A DNA stretch of 64,000 nt from Dichetophora obliterata. Taxonomy: Eukaryota > Arthropoda > Insecta > Diptera > Sciomyzidae. The translations under genes were made by a program, and so were the position numbers. Positions within the stretch are counted from its first letter, which is position 1. Each line of letters opens with the position of its first letter. Under the pieces are notes generated by a model. It saw only the letters and a program-made list of their open reading frames with translations. It was not told the DNA's origin and searched no databases. Below, one piece after another: positions 10,926 through 22,643 of the stretch. Location: the NCBI GenBank assembly GCA_963920525.1, contig OY986438.1, forward strand, positions 183,952,888 through 184,016,887. Reading direction: 5' to 3'.

Positions 10926-11346
10926 ATTAAACCTACAGTTCAGTACCTCCTAAACTCCGAAAGTTTGTGCATACTGAGCTTTTATTGCATACTTTACGGG
11001 CCACTTCCAAAAACCCATTACAAACATTTAGTTCATATCAAGTTACATAAAAGCATTCAATAACAAAACTATATATCATATGAAAAATTTGTGACATCAA
11101 TCCAATTATAACTATGTATAAAATAAATAAAAATGTATGTATAATCTTTATGATGGTTGCACGCACCCTTAACCAAACATTATACCTATGAATATTTTAA
11201 ATTAGTTTTAATTGATACAAACGCATTGTAAGGAATGCTTTGAGGTATTTTTGCACCTTTTGTCTTTTGTATTTTGCAATGTAATAGTACAGGCAATATA
11301 AAAAGTTCAATCATACTAGGTATTGAAAAAACATATATTAAGCGCT

Positions 11347-11615
11347 ACCCTCTGCGACTGACGTGGTAGTATGACAGACACCATAAATTGTGTATATTTT
11401 CCAAAAATTATTTATGCTATATCAATAAATGTTGTTTAGCTTCATACGTCTTTTTAATTTTATATATTAAAAAAATAATATACACTCTTAACTTTAAACT
11501 ATAATAGGAAAAATAAGGAATAAAAAGCGAGTTTCGAAAATAGAAGTTGTCAAAATGATGTCTGATGTACTACCACGTCAGTAGAATTGTGAAAATTAAG
11601 GCCCGTCAGTTGCAG
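11347..11615. repeat. Small inverted-repeat insert inside the hAT element
   Basis: CCCTCTGCGACTGACG then TGGTAGTATGACAGAC at 11347-11378 faces its reverse complement in two parts near 11558-11612 (GTCTGATGTACTACCACGTC, CGTCAGTTGCAGAGG). The loop is AT-rich. A MITE of unknown family is the simplest reading. Confidence 0.5.
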
Positions 11616-12049
11616 AGGACTAAAAAAAATGTATGTTTATACAAACAAATTACACAATTTAGTACAGATTTATGTTAAAATTTTTTTTTTGTTAATTTTG
11701 CACCCCTTCTGTCTGTGCACCCGGTGCGGACCCCCTTGCTACGCTACTGGCTGTAGCCTTTTAGTAAACTGTGTGGCCCGTAAGCTAAAGAACCGATATT
11801 CAAACTCAGACAGATTTTTTTTTCTTTATTAGAGATTATGATTAGAGATTATGATTAGAGATTCGTAAATGTAGCAAATGTATTCGTACGATATAAATTT
11901 TTTTTTGTGCGAAAACGAATAAAATATTCGTAATATGTACTAATATACGTCGATTCTATGAATCCTATTCGTAGCTGAAAACTACGAATTAAATTCGTAG
12001 AAGGGACACAGTTATTAGTAATATTTACACGCAAATATTTTTCAGTGTA

Positions 12050-13093
12050 CTGTTTTCTAAATTGACAACGCTTTTATATGATTCCTAGTTGCTGTGCATA
12101 CATTTTGCAATAAACAAGAGTTAATGATTTGCATCTAAATTATTATCGTCAAAAATTTAAGATTATTTTTGCACAAACGCATAGCAAATTTTGCTAGCTG
12201 GTTTTTTAGTCTGAGTGAGATTGATTTTGTGTTTTTCTCTTTTGTTTCATAACCGTTACCACTGTCTTTTCAATGCATGCGATGTGCTTTACAATGTGAT
12301 TTATAATTTAAAAATATACACTAGATTGAAGTATGTTTGCAAGTTAAACACTCCATCGCACTTATTTCTAAAAATAAAAAAAGATAAATAAATGGAAACA
12401 GGCTGATTTGCTCTTAAAACAACAGAAAGACCCAGTCAAACTGAAAAAAAACATGTGAAAACGTTTTAAGTCTTTTTGATAATAATGTCATTGACATTTA
12501 GTGGGTGGAACAATGTTTTTAAATCTAAATATTGTGGGTGATTTCTTTGCATTTTGTGTGTCGTCAACTAAAATTTTAAGCATCTTCGGGATATATTTTT
12601 CGCATCAAAATATATTTATTACTCACAATTCAAATGTCTATGTTAAAGAATGAAAACCTTTTAAATTATTCTGATTTAACAGAAAATAACATTAATCGTA
12701 TTGAAACTGACTGAGCTACGTTGTCTCAAAAAAAGCTAGTTTGGCAGCGATAAATTATTAAAAAATTGATAAATTCGGATTTGGCTTTTAATCAATAAAA
12801 CAATACAAGAAACAAATTTGAGCCAAATCGGAAATGTTAGGTGCAGCAGATATTACAATGCGAAATAGGCGCTATATAAAATGTTGGAATGATTCAAGAA
12901 TGGCGACAATTCTCTTTTTTGTTTTTTTGCGAATTTTATGAATTTTGACCTCTTTAATCCAAATCAGATCAGAAATTCAGGCCGATCGAAATTGGTCTAG
13001 AAATTATAGGCCTCCAAAGTTGGAAAAATGGCCTAAAAAGCTGCCTTTTTTCTGGCTATTTGTTGTTAAGCTTTATCTAAATAGCTATTATTA
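12050..13093. other. AT-rich stretch with no gene seen
   Basis: No ORF with coding character, splice pair or clear repeat was found. The longest open frame (12945-13142, plus) is low-complexity and runs into the next element. Confidence 0.5.
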
Positions 13094-13894
13094 CACAATA
13101 CGAGAGTGGTTGGTACACATGAGAAATGGTAATAGAATATGAAAATAGGCTTAAAATAAAGACATACGTGTCTCGGCTTTATGCTGTAGCTCGTCAGAAG
13201 TTTGAGAAAATCGATTTTTAAGCTTCGAAGGACCGTGGAAGTTCACTTGTTATGTAATACTATTATAAAATTTCTATAAAAACAGAATGGGTGAACCGAT
13301 TTTAATGAATGAGCCAGTTTTGAAAAAGGAATTAAATTTGGATTTTTTTTTATGAAAAAACCATTTTGTCTCCGCTAGATGGCGCTTTAATTTTCATGTA
13401 ATGCTAAAATATAACCAAAAATGTAATGTAATGTAATGTAAATGTAATGAAAAAATACAAAAAAGAATATGAAATCTTAATTATTATTTTGTGTTAAAAA
13501 TTAAAAACATTGTATTTTTAATAAATTTCGTACATTTTAAAATTTTTTTTAAATAAACGTTATTTTTTAAATTTACATGAAAATTAAAGCGCCATCCAGC
13601 GGAGAAAAAAAATTGTTTTTTCAATAAGGTAAAAATCCAAATTTAATTCACTGGCTCAAAACTGGCTCAATCATTAAAATCGGTTCACCCATTCTGTTTT
13701 TATAGAAATTTTATAATAGTATTACATAACAAGTGAACTCCCACGGTCCTTCGAAGCTTAAAAATCGATTTTCTCAAAATTCTGACGTGCTACAGCAAAA
13801 CGCCGAGACACATATTTCTTTATTTTAAGCCTTTTTCATATTCTGTTAATATTTCTCACGTGTACTCAAAAAAATTTGATTTTGTCGTACTGTG
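13094..13894. mobile_element. 801-bp foldback element, arms about 350 bp
   Basis: The two arms (13094-13440 and 13550-13894) are reverse complements with few differences. The outer ends are CACAATACGA and, reversed, CACAGTACGA; the direct repeat TTATTA flanks both sides (13088-13093 and 13895-13900). The arms include GATGGCGCTTTAATTTTCAT. The centre has an (ATGTA)n tract at 13426-13450. No ORF. The superfamily is not clear. Confidence 0.75.
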
Positions 13895-13900
13895 TTATTA

Positions 13901-15487
13901 AGGGTAGGTTCTTATGAAACTCGACCTAAAACCTAAATTATTATTTTTTTAATTTTTCGATAGCTTATTATGTGTAGAATATGTTCCCAAAGCGGTTTGA
14001 CCAATAACGAGTGCCTAAAAACGTTATCGCAAAGAAACCCGTATTTTAACAAACACACAAAAAAATAGTTAACCAACTCTTAAAACGCGTTTTCCGAAAA
14101 ATCATGTTACTCAAACGGGCCTCCACGATATCTTAAGAACTACTTTATGGATTGACTTAGATTTTTTTTTATTTTTAAGTAAATAAATTTATTGAATTTA
14201 TGGGATCTTAAACTAAAAATTAGGTATTATTTGCCGGCTTTTTATTTTTAAGAGCACTCTAAAGAGCGAAAAATGTGAAAAACACGTCATTTTTTTAATT
14301 ATAAACTATTTGTTGGCATATTATAGGTTCAAGTTCCAGTAAATATAATATAATTTATAAATTTTTTTGTTTTTGAAGTGAAAACTTCTTTAGGCGTGTT
14401 GAACGATTTTGGTAGAGGGTAAATCTTTGGTTTGCGTCATCGTATTTTTCCGAGGAACTCTCGTCATCAATACAGACAGCAAAGATAACAACATTGGAAA
14501 ATTAGAAAACATAACCTCAAAAATGTTTGCATGTATTTGTGCATAAAAAAATCAACAATGAACGTCACTCTTGTTCTTAATCGGCCGCAAGCTCACAAAG
14601 AAATCACTTGGCAACCCCTTAAATTAATGCATATAATCTGTTTGTTAGTATATAAATACTTAAGTTAGGTTGCAATAAGATGTTTGCAACCAAAACTTAT
14701 TATTAATTCGCTTTATATTGGTCTATATAAGCTTTTAAAGTTTGGCAATTCCTTCAGTTGTTGTATTTGTCAACAATTTTGAAAAATGTGCTTTAACTCA
14801 AACAGCCGCAGTTCATGATGAGATTTAAAAATGGAACGATCTTCTTCTTTTTCTGCTTTTTTCTGCTGGAACTTCGTTTGCAAACAAGAAAAAATAATGT
14901 ATGGATTGAGTGTTTTAACATTTTTTTCTTTAAGTTGTGATAAAGGAATATGTTTAACATTCAAATAATTACATGCATGCTCTTATTTTATTATACATCG
15001 TCAAACAAAGTTTGACAATTTTTATACTTGTTGTATTTGTCACTGGCTTTTTATTTTCACCACTGCGGCATTTTATTTTTAGAGTTGTCAACTTTCATTG
15101 TTTTCTTAATAAATTTTTTCATAATGGGTGTGTGTCAAAAGGAAACTTTTCAGTCGTGGTAGGATAGAAAATATCAGGTTGAATAAAATTTGTGTGTGTT
15201 GAAATAAATCTGTCTTTTTTGCTGTGTCAAATGGACGATGAAATTTTGACAGTTACAAATTTTGACGTTTCACATTTCGGTCGTGTTTTAGCGCAAATAT
15301 TTTATTTAATTTGTATTTTATTCAATTTGCGACATATTTAATTTGAGTGCTTGTACTTGCAACTTATTTCGTAAACTTGTAATATTGTAAACTTGAAAAA
15401 CTTAAAAAATAACAAAATAATAACAAAAAAATAATGAAAGTGCTTGAGTTTGTGTGTGCGTGTGTGTGGGCTAACGATCTCCCGGTG
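13901..15487. other. Unassigned AT-rich sequence
   Basis: No gene found. Around 14075-14150 it has a GCGTTTTCCGAAAAATCATG block like the 3' part of the Kolobok-like element at 42515. Two direct copies of a TTTGRCAATT...TTGTTGTATTTGTCA segment lie near 14738 and 15010. Otherwise nothing supported. Confidence 0.4.
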
Positions 15488-15553
15488 CATCAGCAAGTGC
15501 AGCAAAGTTAAATTGTCTTTCTTTGCTGGCGAACGTCCTCCAAGTGCCACCAC
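15488..15553. repeat. Minisatellite, left portion (unit about 55-75 bp)
   Basis: CATCAGCAAGTGCAGC ... TTGCTGGCGAACGTCCTCC, then AAGTGCCACC, is a unit that recurs directly at 19967, 20020 and 20090. The array is interrupted by the hAT insertion at 15554-19959. Confidence 0.6.
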
Positions 15554-16170
15554 TAGGGTTGGCCAGTAATGATTATTTTCGTGTAATGATTATAAAAAAA
15601 TTACTGATTACAATTAATCATACACAAATTTATTACTTGATTACTTAAAATAAGTCATTAATAACTTTAAAGTATTCAGTGATTTTTTTTGAGAAATCAG
15701 TAATCATGCAAAAGTAATCAGTGATTAATTTAAGTAATCAATCACTTTCCAGTAATGAATGAATTATTCTGATTAAGAAATTTATCAGTAATCAGGCTTA
15801 ACCATTCGTTGATATTTGACATATTTGACATATTTTGACATATTTATTGAAATTAATGTTTACATATAAGACATAGTCTTTTAAATGCAATACAAATTAA
15901 CAAATTTTTAAGAAGTTATAGGATAGTCAACCGAAAAATTACATCTTTTTTAAAGCTAATAATTAAGTTCTTTAAAAGAAACAAGGTGAGAAAGCACTTA
16001 ACTATAACAACAAAATACAAGTAACAAGCAAATCTCAAAACAAATTAAGTTATTTAAAAAGAAATAAGGTGAAAAAAAACACTTAATTATAACAACAAAA
16101 TCCAAGTAACAAGCAAATCTGGACTTAATATTAATTAAATAGATGTTGATAGAAAGACGAAGAGACAGTA

Positions 16171-17526
16171 TTAAGAAAAGTATAGAAAAATTTCATGCTT
16201 AAAGGTGTGCTTATTAGGAATACTTTTAATTCTAACAGGCAACGAATTCCACAGTCTGATTGCGTTCACGAAAAATAGTCTGTTGGAGTTCAAATAATTA
16301 TAGACAGGAATAGTGAGGTTTAGATTTCTATTAGATCTACAAAATTTAAGCTTCTCAAATAGATAGTTGGGTGTTTTGGTATGTATCAAGTTGTATAAGA
16401 ATATGCAGTTTCTAACATCTAGGTAATTAAAAATATTGCAACCAAGTATTTGATTGCTCACGTGACTGATGCGGTCAAACTTCCGAAGGCCATAAACATA
16501 TCTTACTGCGTTGTTGAAAGCATGTTGTAGCTTGAGTTTAGACCTGGAATCGATTCTACTATATACAACATCCGAGTAAGATATGATAGGCATTATGAGC
16601 TGCTGTACTAACTTTTTTCTAGTTGCGATAGGAACAAACGACGCAGTCCACCTCAAGTTCCGCAGGACGTAGTACACTTTACTTACTACAGAATTGATAT
16701 GATTTACGCAGGATAGTGAGGAATTAATGTGGTAACCAAGATTCTTCACTTTATCAACAAAGTTCAATTCGACGCCATTAAGATAAATAACTGGTATCCT
16801 AGAGAGAGAGTGATTGGATTTAGAAATCGGCAAGACATATGATTTAGTGGGATTTAGCTTGAGTCTATTAGATTCAGCCCATTCAGTTATACTCATTAAG
16901 TCCTCATTCAACTTACTACATAAATCATCAACAAGGTTAACAGGTCTGGACAAGTACAGTTGAATATCATCAGCATATGTATGCATGGTAACATGCCGAC
17001 ATTTGCTGAAGATATCGTTTATAAATAATGTAAATAAAATCGGACCAAGTACAGAGCCCTGAGGAACCCCACAGGTTAAATTACGGAAAGCAGACAAACT
17101 ATTGCCCACCCTTACTCTTTGCGATCTTCCAACTAAGTAACTGTGTAACAAACGGACAGCCATGCCAGAAAAATGAAAGTTATTTACAAGTTTCTGACAC
17201 AATAGAGAATAGTCAACAGAGTCAAATGCCTTGGAAAAATCCAACAGGCAGAGTAAATTTAAGTGCCCTAAGTCGTATATCAGCCTAATGTCATCTAAAA
17301 TCTTTATGACTGCTGTAGCACAACTGTGCCCAGGTCGAAAGCCGGACTGAAGTGAAGACATGAGGTCATATTTTGTTATGTGTTCCGATATTTGTATCGC
17401 CATGAGTGACTCGAGAACTTTAGATAACGACGATAGCAGACTTACAGGCCTAAAGTCAGATGGATCACAGGCATTGGATTTTTTAGCTATGGGAACAATT
17501 GTCGCTACTTTCCAAACCTCAGGCAT
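16171..17526 (-). pseudogene. LINE reverse transcriptase domain, 451 codons open
   Basis: The longest LINE frame in the window. It has FRPVSLLSSLSKVLE, then SGFRPGHSCATAVIKI, the first catalytic motif LLDFSKAFDSVDY, GVPQGSVLGPILFTLFINDI, the second catalytic motif TYADDIQLYLS, then LGYHINSSLSC and the C-terminal LWNSLPVRIKSIP. All the expected reverse transcriptase blocks are present and uninterrupted, so this domain could still fold. Upstream it joins the endonuclease-linker part (ending SSCFPEV) once the MITE and one ACCTCAGG copy are removed. The enzyme copies LINE RNA at a nicked target site. As placed, the ORF is broken by the MITE and frameshifts, hence a pseudogene. Confidence 0.85.
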
Positions 17527-17784
17527 TGGCGTCGGAAGCGGGGGGGCAAGGTGGGCAGTTGCCCCCCACTTTTTTAGCTAGATAAACAATTTAAAAGGAA
17601 AAGTTATTCAAAATATCAGTTTTTTTACAACGATAATATTTTTGTATTATATATTTTCCTCTTCTTTCTCTCTTCTTCATGTTTCATGTGAAGAAATTTT
17701 GGTGAACTTTTTTTGCACCACCATTTGTACTGCCCCCCCCATTTGTACTGCCCCCCCAGATGAAATTCGCTTCCGACGCGCTTG
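17524..17784. mobile_element. 261-bp hAT-type MITE inside the LINE
   Basis: Ends CATTGGCGTCGGAAGCG and, reversed, CAAGCGCGTCGGAAGCG. The target duplication ACCTCAGG is perfect (17516-17523 and 17785-17792). It is inserted in codons for the PEV-WK part of the reverse transcriptase linker. G/C homopolymers (GGGGGGG near 17541, C runs near 17735 and 17752) flank a short CATTTGTACTG repeat. Confidence 0.9.
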
Positions 17785-19289
17785 ACCTCAGGGAAGCAAG
17801 AACTAGTGAAGCAGTGATTAAGAGTGTGGGTTAATGGACTCAAAATGTGCGGTAATATAATTTTGATGAATTTAATGGATATTCCATCTTCACCCACGGC
17901 ATTGGATTTTATTTTGTTAACACAGCGAGCAACGTCACTCTCACCAACAGAAACAAACTCAAAATTAAACAAACTTACAGATGGTATAGTGCATGGAGTA
18001 TTAGTCGACAAATTATCAGAAGACCCTGAACTAGCAACGAAATAATCATTTAGAATATCGGAATCAATATAACATTTATTGGGTTTAACACTGCATACCC
18101 CAGCCTGTCTTAAATTGTTCCAAAGCTTTTTGGAAGGCAATGATGAATCTAACTTCTTCATAAAAAAAATGGCGTTTAGATGATTTAACAGATGAGTTAG
18201 CTTCATTTCTTGCTCTTTTGTACTGCTCCCAATTAGATGTTGTGGGATTTCTTTTCCAACGATTGTAACTTCTATTCCGAGTTTTAATGGCTAACATAAC
18301 ATTTCTGGTAAACCACGGGCAACATCTGTTAGAGGCCCTGCGAGTAATTAACGGAACATGAACATCAAATAGTGCAACAATCTTATTAATGAAAAAATTA
18401 AGCTTGTCATTAACTGAGCTAAGCGCCCAGCATTCGGACCAGTTTATAATAGACAAGTCATAAAATAGAGACCTATAATCAATTGATTTATAATCCCGAA
18501 AAGTGATAATTTTATCAATGACAACAGGTGAAAAATTTACATTTATTGTACAGAACAGAAGATCATGATCGGAAACAAAAGATATTTGGTCAAAAAACAA
18601 GACAGAAGATAGATCTGAAACAACAAACAGATCTAAAAGACTCGGCGAGGCATTATTAGCGAAGCGAGTTGGCATACTACTATTCACTGTGTGAAGACCA
18701 ACTTCAGTAAGTCTATCTACAAATTGGCAAGCCAAATTATCATTGGATAACATATTAATATTAAAATCCCCACACATAAAATAATGGTCATGATCGATTG
18801 CACAATATGACAGAGAGGTAAACAGTTCATCCATACAACAATTACGATACGGATTATAAACACACGACAAGAAAACTTTAACACAATTATTATAAATCTC
18901 AATATTAATAAATTCAACTCCAGAACCATTTGACATACCCAACAACTTTACATTTAAATTATTTTTAGTATATATTGCAACACCCCCGCCTTTTCTATTA
19001 GATCGATCATTCCGCCAAACCTTAAAATTATTAATCTCTAAACAGTTGTCATTTATATCTGCATGAAACCAGGTTTCAGAGACACAAATAACATCTACGG
19101 CAGAGTCCTCAAAACAGTGCCGAACATAATCAAGCTATAATCAAACATAATAATGTCGCTTAGGCTTCTCGCGTTAAAATGCACAATATTTAAGCCCGAG
19201 TGTTGCTTGCTAAGAACGCCAATCAAGGTCTTGTGGATATCGCTAGACCAAAGGGCAGTAGCAGCCATAAACGTTAAAATTAAAAACAT
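17785..19289 (-). pseudogene. LINE endonuclease and linker region
   Basis: Pieces run 19289-19095, 18945-18180 and 18206-17785. Motifs of the apurinic-type endonuclease appear in order: NIVHFNARSLS, then (out of frame) a CVSETWF-like block and a GGGVAIYTK-like block, YFMCGDFNIN with the catalytic Asp-Asn, and FVSDHDLLFC with the SDH active-site histidine. Then comes a linker with FRDYKSIDY and RCCPWFTRN. The shift from the second to the third piece falls in an A8 run (about 18165-18172), a likely simple indel. The third piece gives KLWNNLRQAGVCSV and ends in FPEV at the MITE. Confidence 0.8.
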
Positions 19290-19959
19290 TTAGAACACAA
19301 CTCCAAGCATTGAAGTTTATAGAGCAATCAAGAGAAATAGACAAATAGAGATTAGAAAAATAAATAGAAAGAGAAAATAAAAACAAGGTACTTTTATGAT
19401 TGCAGATTTCTTTAACTAATATATTGTTTTATATCTGTTTTATATTTGTCGTTCAACTGTAAAACTGAGACAAGTAAAATACAGAAAAGGTTTCTGAGCA
19501 CTATTGTAACCACTTCTTTAACAAAACCAATCTAACAAACATTAACATCACTTATATCTGCTTCACTAATAGCTGCTGAAAAAATATTGTATTCATGGTA
19601 AATAGCAATTACTGGAATAATAAAATTACATACAAATTTTAAATTTTTTGTTTGACGAGAAGTAATCTGTAATCACCGAAAGCTGGGTCTGATTACTGCT
19701 ACTTGATTTATTAAAAAACCATGTAATTCCATGTTACGATTACTTATTTTTTTTAAAAATCACTTAATCACCTTGCATGCTTTCTTTATTTTTTATAATC
19801 TCATGTAATTACCTTAAAGTCATGATTACTTAATTGAAAGTATTTTATTTGGTTTTCAATGTGATTTTTCTGAATATTTAGAAAAGTCAAGTAATCTATG
19901 CAATCTGAATACATGTAATCATAATCAGTTATCGTGATTTGTAATCATGACCATCCCTG

Positions 19960-20135
19960 GCCACCACCAGCAAGTGCAGTGCAAAATTTGTTGCTAGCCA
20001 TCATCCTAAAAGTGCCATCACCAGCAGCACAAGCAAGTGCAGCGCAAATGTCCTGATTCTTTTGCATGCCAACGTTTTCCGAGAGTCACCAGGAGCAGCA
20101 CCAGCAAGTGCAGCACAATTCAATTGACTGGTCAA
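19960..20135. repeat. Minisatellite, right portion
   Basis: Three degenerate units around CACCAGCAAGTGCAGYGCAA (19967, 20030, 20100) separated by variable text with CATCCTAAAAGTGCC and TTTCCGAGAGTCACC. They continue the array cut by the hAT element at 15554. Confidence 0.6.
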
Positions 20136-20169
20136 CTCTCCAATATTTCGGAAGCACCATTAGCACTTT

Positions 20170-20300
20170 TAGATCTAAAGTGGAGGCATTAAAAGAGACT
20201 TCACGACAGTCAAACAAAATACAAATATGAAAAATTGAAATTTCATTTTATTTCAGCAATTAGCTCTGAAGTCTCTTTTAATGGTTCCCTCCACTTGAGA
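20170..20300. repeat. Short palindromic element
   Basis: AGTGGAGGCATTAAAAGAGA at about 20180 faces TCTCTTTTAATGGTTCCCTC at about 20270. The loop of about 60 bp is AT-rich. Probably a small MITE; no target repeat identified. Confidence 0.5.
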
Positions 20301-20956
20301 TTTTGCTAGCAGGCAAATAGACAAAATAGCAAGCAAAGTGCTGTATATTTTCGCCGCCAATTCGGTTCATCCCCTCAAACGCTGCGCAACCGCTGGGATC
20401 TTGTCATTCTCTTTGCGTTGTTGTTGTAGATTTGCTTGGTAGTTATTGTAGTCAGAGCTGGGCGATAAGGATTACGATTACTTTATGATTACGATTATAG
20501 TAATCTTAAAAAAAAAAAAATGGGATTACGATTTAAGTAATCCTCCATCGAACGATGTTAGATTACGATTGCAGTAATTGTAATTTTAAAAAATTTGAAA
20601 TTACAATTACTGCAATCGTAATCTTAGCTCATTCGATGAACGATTACTGTAATTGTAATCCCATGTTTTTTTCATAAGGATTACAGTAATCGATTGCAAG
20701 GATTACTAATTAAAATTACAACTTCAATTAATGCAAGTGAAAACCACTGATTTTTATATAAAGTGTGTTTTAATGAGAGAAAATGTACTTTTTTGTAGTT
20801 TTATATTACAACATAATTTTACAACATTTCTATACGAAACAACATATTACACAAATTAATAAATAACTTCAATATTAACAATATAAAAATTTGTACATTA
20901 GATACAAGGAAAAAATAGTTTATTAGGCGATAAAATGCACATTGTGTATTCAATTA

Positions 20957-21252
20957 TTAAATGACTTCATTATTAGCTTTTAATAATACTAATTTTTCGA
21001 AGGAAAAGTCGGAAAGAGCATGACGACGGGGACTATTTATTATACCAGCGAAAGAAAACAATCTTTCTACCGGTGCAGACGAAGTAAGGGGCGTATTAAA
21101 CTTCAAGGAAGCTTTTTTAAGCAAAGGATATTTCATGAATATCTCCCGACTAGTGTCAGCATCGTTTAGATACGCGTGAAGTTGTTGACTTATAATATTT
21201 GAACGATCACTTGTTCCGCTCTCGTTCCGGTCAAATAAATCGCAAGAAATTT
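20957..21252 (-). CDS. hAT transposase, exon 4: dimerization domain
   Basis: The acceptor is CATATCTTTTTAG at 21253, and phase 1 is kept (GAC G|AA ATT). It reads ISCDLFDRNESGTSD, then YPLLKKASLKFNTPLTSS, then APVERLFSFAGIINSPRR and FEKLVLLKANNEVI with a stop at 20957. This is the hAT C-terminal dimerization domain with the conserved Glu of the ERLFS block, which holds the third catalytic acid. Confidence 0.75.
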
Positions 21253-21316
21253 CTAAAAAGATATGAATTCGTATTAGAAATTTGTTATTCAAGGCTGTGT
21301 TTATATTGAAAAGTAC

Positions 21317-21690
21317 CGTCAAAATCGTAAAAATCTTCATCCAATTGCGATTCTTCACAATGGCTGTAAATATCGCCACCTTCCAGGGTTGTTTTTATTT
21401 CACGAATGACTAAATTATACACGTCTTGTTCGGAAATATTGGGCAGCCTGTTGCCAAACGTTTTAAACCACCGCATTTTCACATCAGGTAAAAGAACGGT
21501 CCCAACTATAGCATCACTTGCTTCCGTTGATAAAGTAAAAAACTTTACAAATCTTTCGTTCAGCTTACTTTCTAGACAAACTGCAGTTCCTTTCAAAAAT
21601 TGAAGGCTGTCTCCTTGTGCCATTTTCTTCAGTTTGACACTCAATGAAACTAAAGATGGAATGAGACATCCAAAACGCATATTTTTTTCT
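21317..21690 (-). CDS. hAT transposase, exon 3
   Basis: Reads EKNMRFGCLIPSLVSL, then FLKGTAVCLESKLNERF, ILLPDVKMRW-like sequence and a linker ending DFYDFD. It ends at the donor GACG|GTACTT (intron 21316-21253, 64 bases), phase 1. The residues match the family after the RWNS segment, so between exon 2 and this exon a coding portion has been lost; the ~110 bases in between have stops in all useful frames and GT...AG borders that give the wrong phase. Confidence 0.6.
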
Positions 21691-21800
21691 TAAAAGTAGG
21701 TTTAGGGTATTTCATAGTTGGCCGAGACCGACTTTATACTTTCTTTACTTGTTTCTTATAAAATGGACACCATTGTTGATAATGATAGTTTAGTACTAAC

Positions 21801-22643
21801 CTGACTGTGTCTCTGATAAAGTTCTTTATTTGCTTGTAAAATTTTGTTGAAATCTGTTGAGGCTAGTAAGTTCAATGTATGACTGGCACAACGTTCATGT
21901 TTTGGCAGATAAGTAGTAACCTCATGGAACTGCGCCAAATCTTCTTCGACATCCGTATCATCAGCAACATCACCATCTGCTGAAACTACCATGGGTTGAA
22001 CACCATATTCTTTGAATGCCTTGACGAAATTGGAACCGTTGCCTGTGACTGTAGCTACAACGTTTGAATGATCTAAATTGAAGTCGTTATTGACTTCTGT
22101 TATTAAGGGTGCTATTCGATCTGCTGAGTGTATACCACTAAACCTTCGACACGCCAGAGCCACTGATTTTCTTTGAAAATTATTGTCAAGCCAGTGACAA
22201 GTGTACCCCAAAAAGCTGCGATGGTTTGTTGACCAAATATCTGCTGTTGTACAAAAATTGTGTATTTTTGACATTTTGCTTTTAAGCCTTAGCATCATGT
22301 CGTTGTACTTTGAGTCTAATTTTGCCATAGCTACTTTCCGGCTCATCACTTTAAGTCCTGTGCCTTTGAACAGAGATTTAAAAGACTCTTTTTCGACAAT
22401 AGATACTGGAGACGAAGTATCAATAATAAATGATAATACAAGTTCATCGAATCGCTTTTGCTTGTTTATTGCGCGATTGCGGGTTTTTGGCTTACTACTT
22501 TCATATTCTTTAAAAACATCTGGATGTTTGCGTCGAAGATGTGTAACAAAGTTAGAAGTAACCCATCCAGTAACTTTAATAATCAAACTGCAAGTTGAAC
22601 ACTTAGCACTTGTTGTAACAACTTGTGAAGTTTCGTCGGTTAC
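21801..22643 (-). CDS. hAT transposase, exon 2: BED finger and catalytic region
   Basis: 281 codons. The first part is a BED zinc finger: AKCSTCSLIIKVTGW, then THLRRKHPDVF (Cys-x2-Cys and His-x4-His pattern). Next is the N-terminal catalytic part with TTADIWSTNHRSFLGYT, the first acidic residue of hAT enzymes, and VVATVTGNGSNFVKAF. In the family the last motif usually reads TDN, so the second catalytic aspartate is replaced by Gly here. RCASHTLNLL follows. The enzyme would bind the element ends and cut and paste them. It ends at CAG|GTTAGT. About 100 family residues expected next (the RWNS region) are not found. Confidence 0.75.

Larger units (their letters stand above)
9956..11749 (-). mobile_element. 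hAT element with relic transposase
   Basis: Ends are CAGTGGCGTAGCTAGGG on the left and the reverse complement of CAGTAGCGTAGCAAGGGG on the right, both followed by a GCACCCGG block. The 8-base target duplication is GCTGCAGC / GCTGTAGC (9948-9955, 11750-11757), one mismatch. It holds a minus-strand transposase relic at 10262-10925 and a small inverted-repeat insert at 11347-11615. Length is 1.79 kb, shorter than a full element. Confidence 0.85.
9356..12047. mobile_element. DNA element with attcgta-rich ends, TA flanks
   Basis: The left end CACTCAAAACATTTATTAGT and the right end (reverse complement CACTGAAAAATATTTGCGTG, then TTACTAATAAC) are similar inverted ends flanked by TA (9354-9355 and 12048-12049). 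Inside each end are repeats of ATTCGTA/TACGAAT (9395-9715 and 11860-12000). The middle is filled by a tRNA-like dimer and a hAT element, which are later insertions or cargo. No own transposase seen. A two-base TA target would fit a Tc1/mariner-type MITE, but the terminal match is imperfect. Confidence 0.55.
15818..19300 (-). mobile_element. CR1-like LINE with endonuclease and reverse transcriptase
   Basis: A minus-strand LINE of about 3.5 kb. Its 3' tail is a short tandem repeat of ATTTGACAT on plus (15818-15848), the style of CR1-group elements rather than poly(A). The 3' untranslated part holds a direct repeat of about 85 bp (15955-16035 and 16043-16122). The endonuclease begins LNIVHFNARSLS near 19190. 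It is nearly full in the enzyme part but has frameshifts near 18175 and near 19100, and a 261-bp MITE at 17524. The 5' end is not defined. Confidence 0.8.
15554..19959. mobile_element. hAT-type element (TGATTACTT-rich ends) containing a LINE
   Basis: Ends are TAGGGTTGGCCAGTAATGA and, reversed, CAGGGATGGTCATGATTAC. The target duplication GCCACCAC is perfect (15546-15553 and 19960-19967). Both ends carry many AGTAATCATTACTT-type repeats (15560-15790 and 19660-19945). The original element seems to be a small MITE; nearly all of its present length is the LINE insertion. No transposase of its own. Confidence 0.85.

Noticed and set aside
13401..13460. CRISPR-like regular repeats (ATGTA tract)
   Set aside because: A simple microsatellite in the centre of a palindrome, in eukaryotic DNA.
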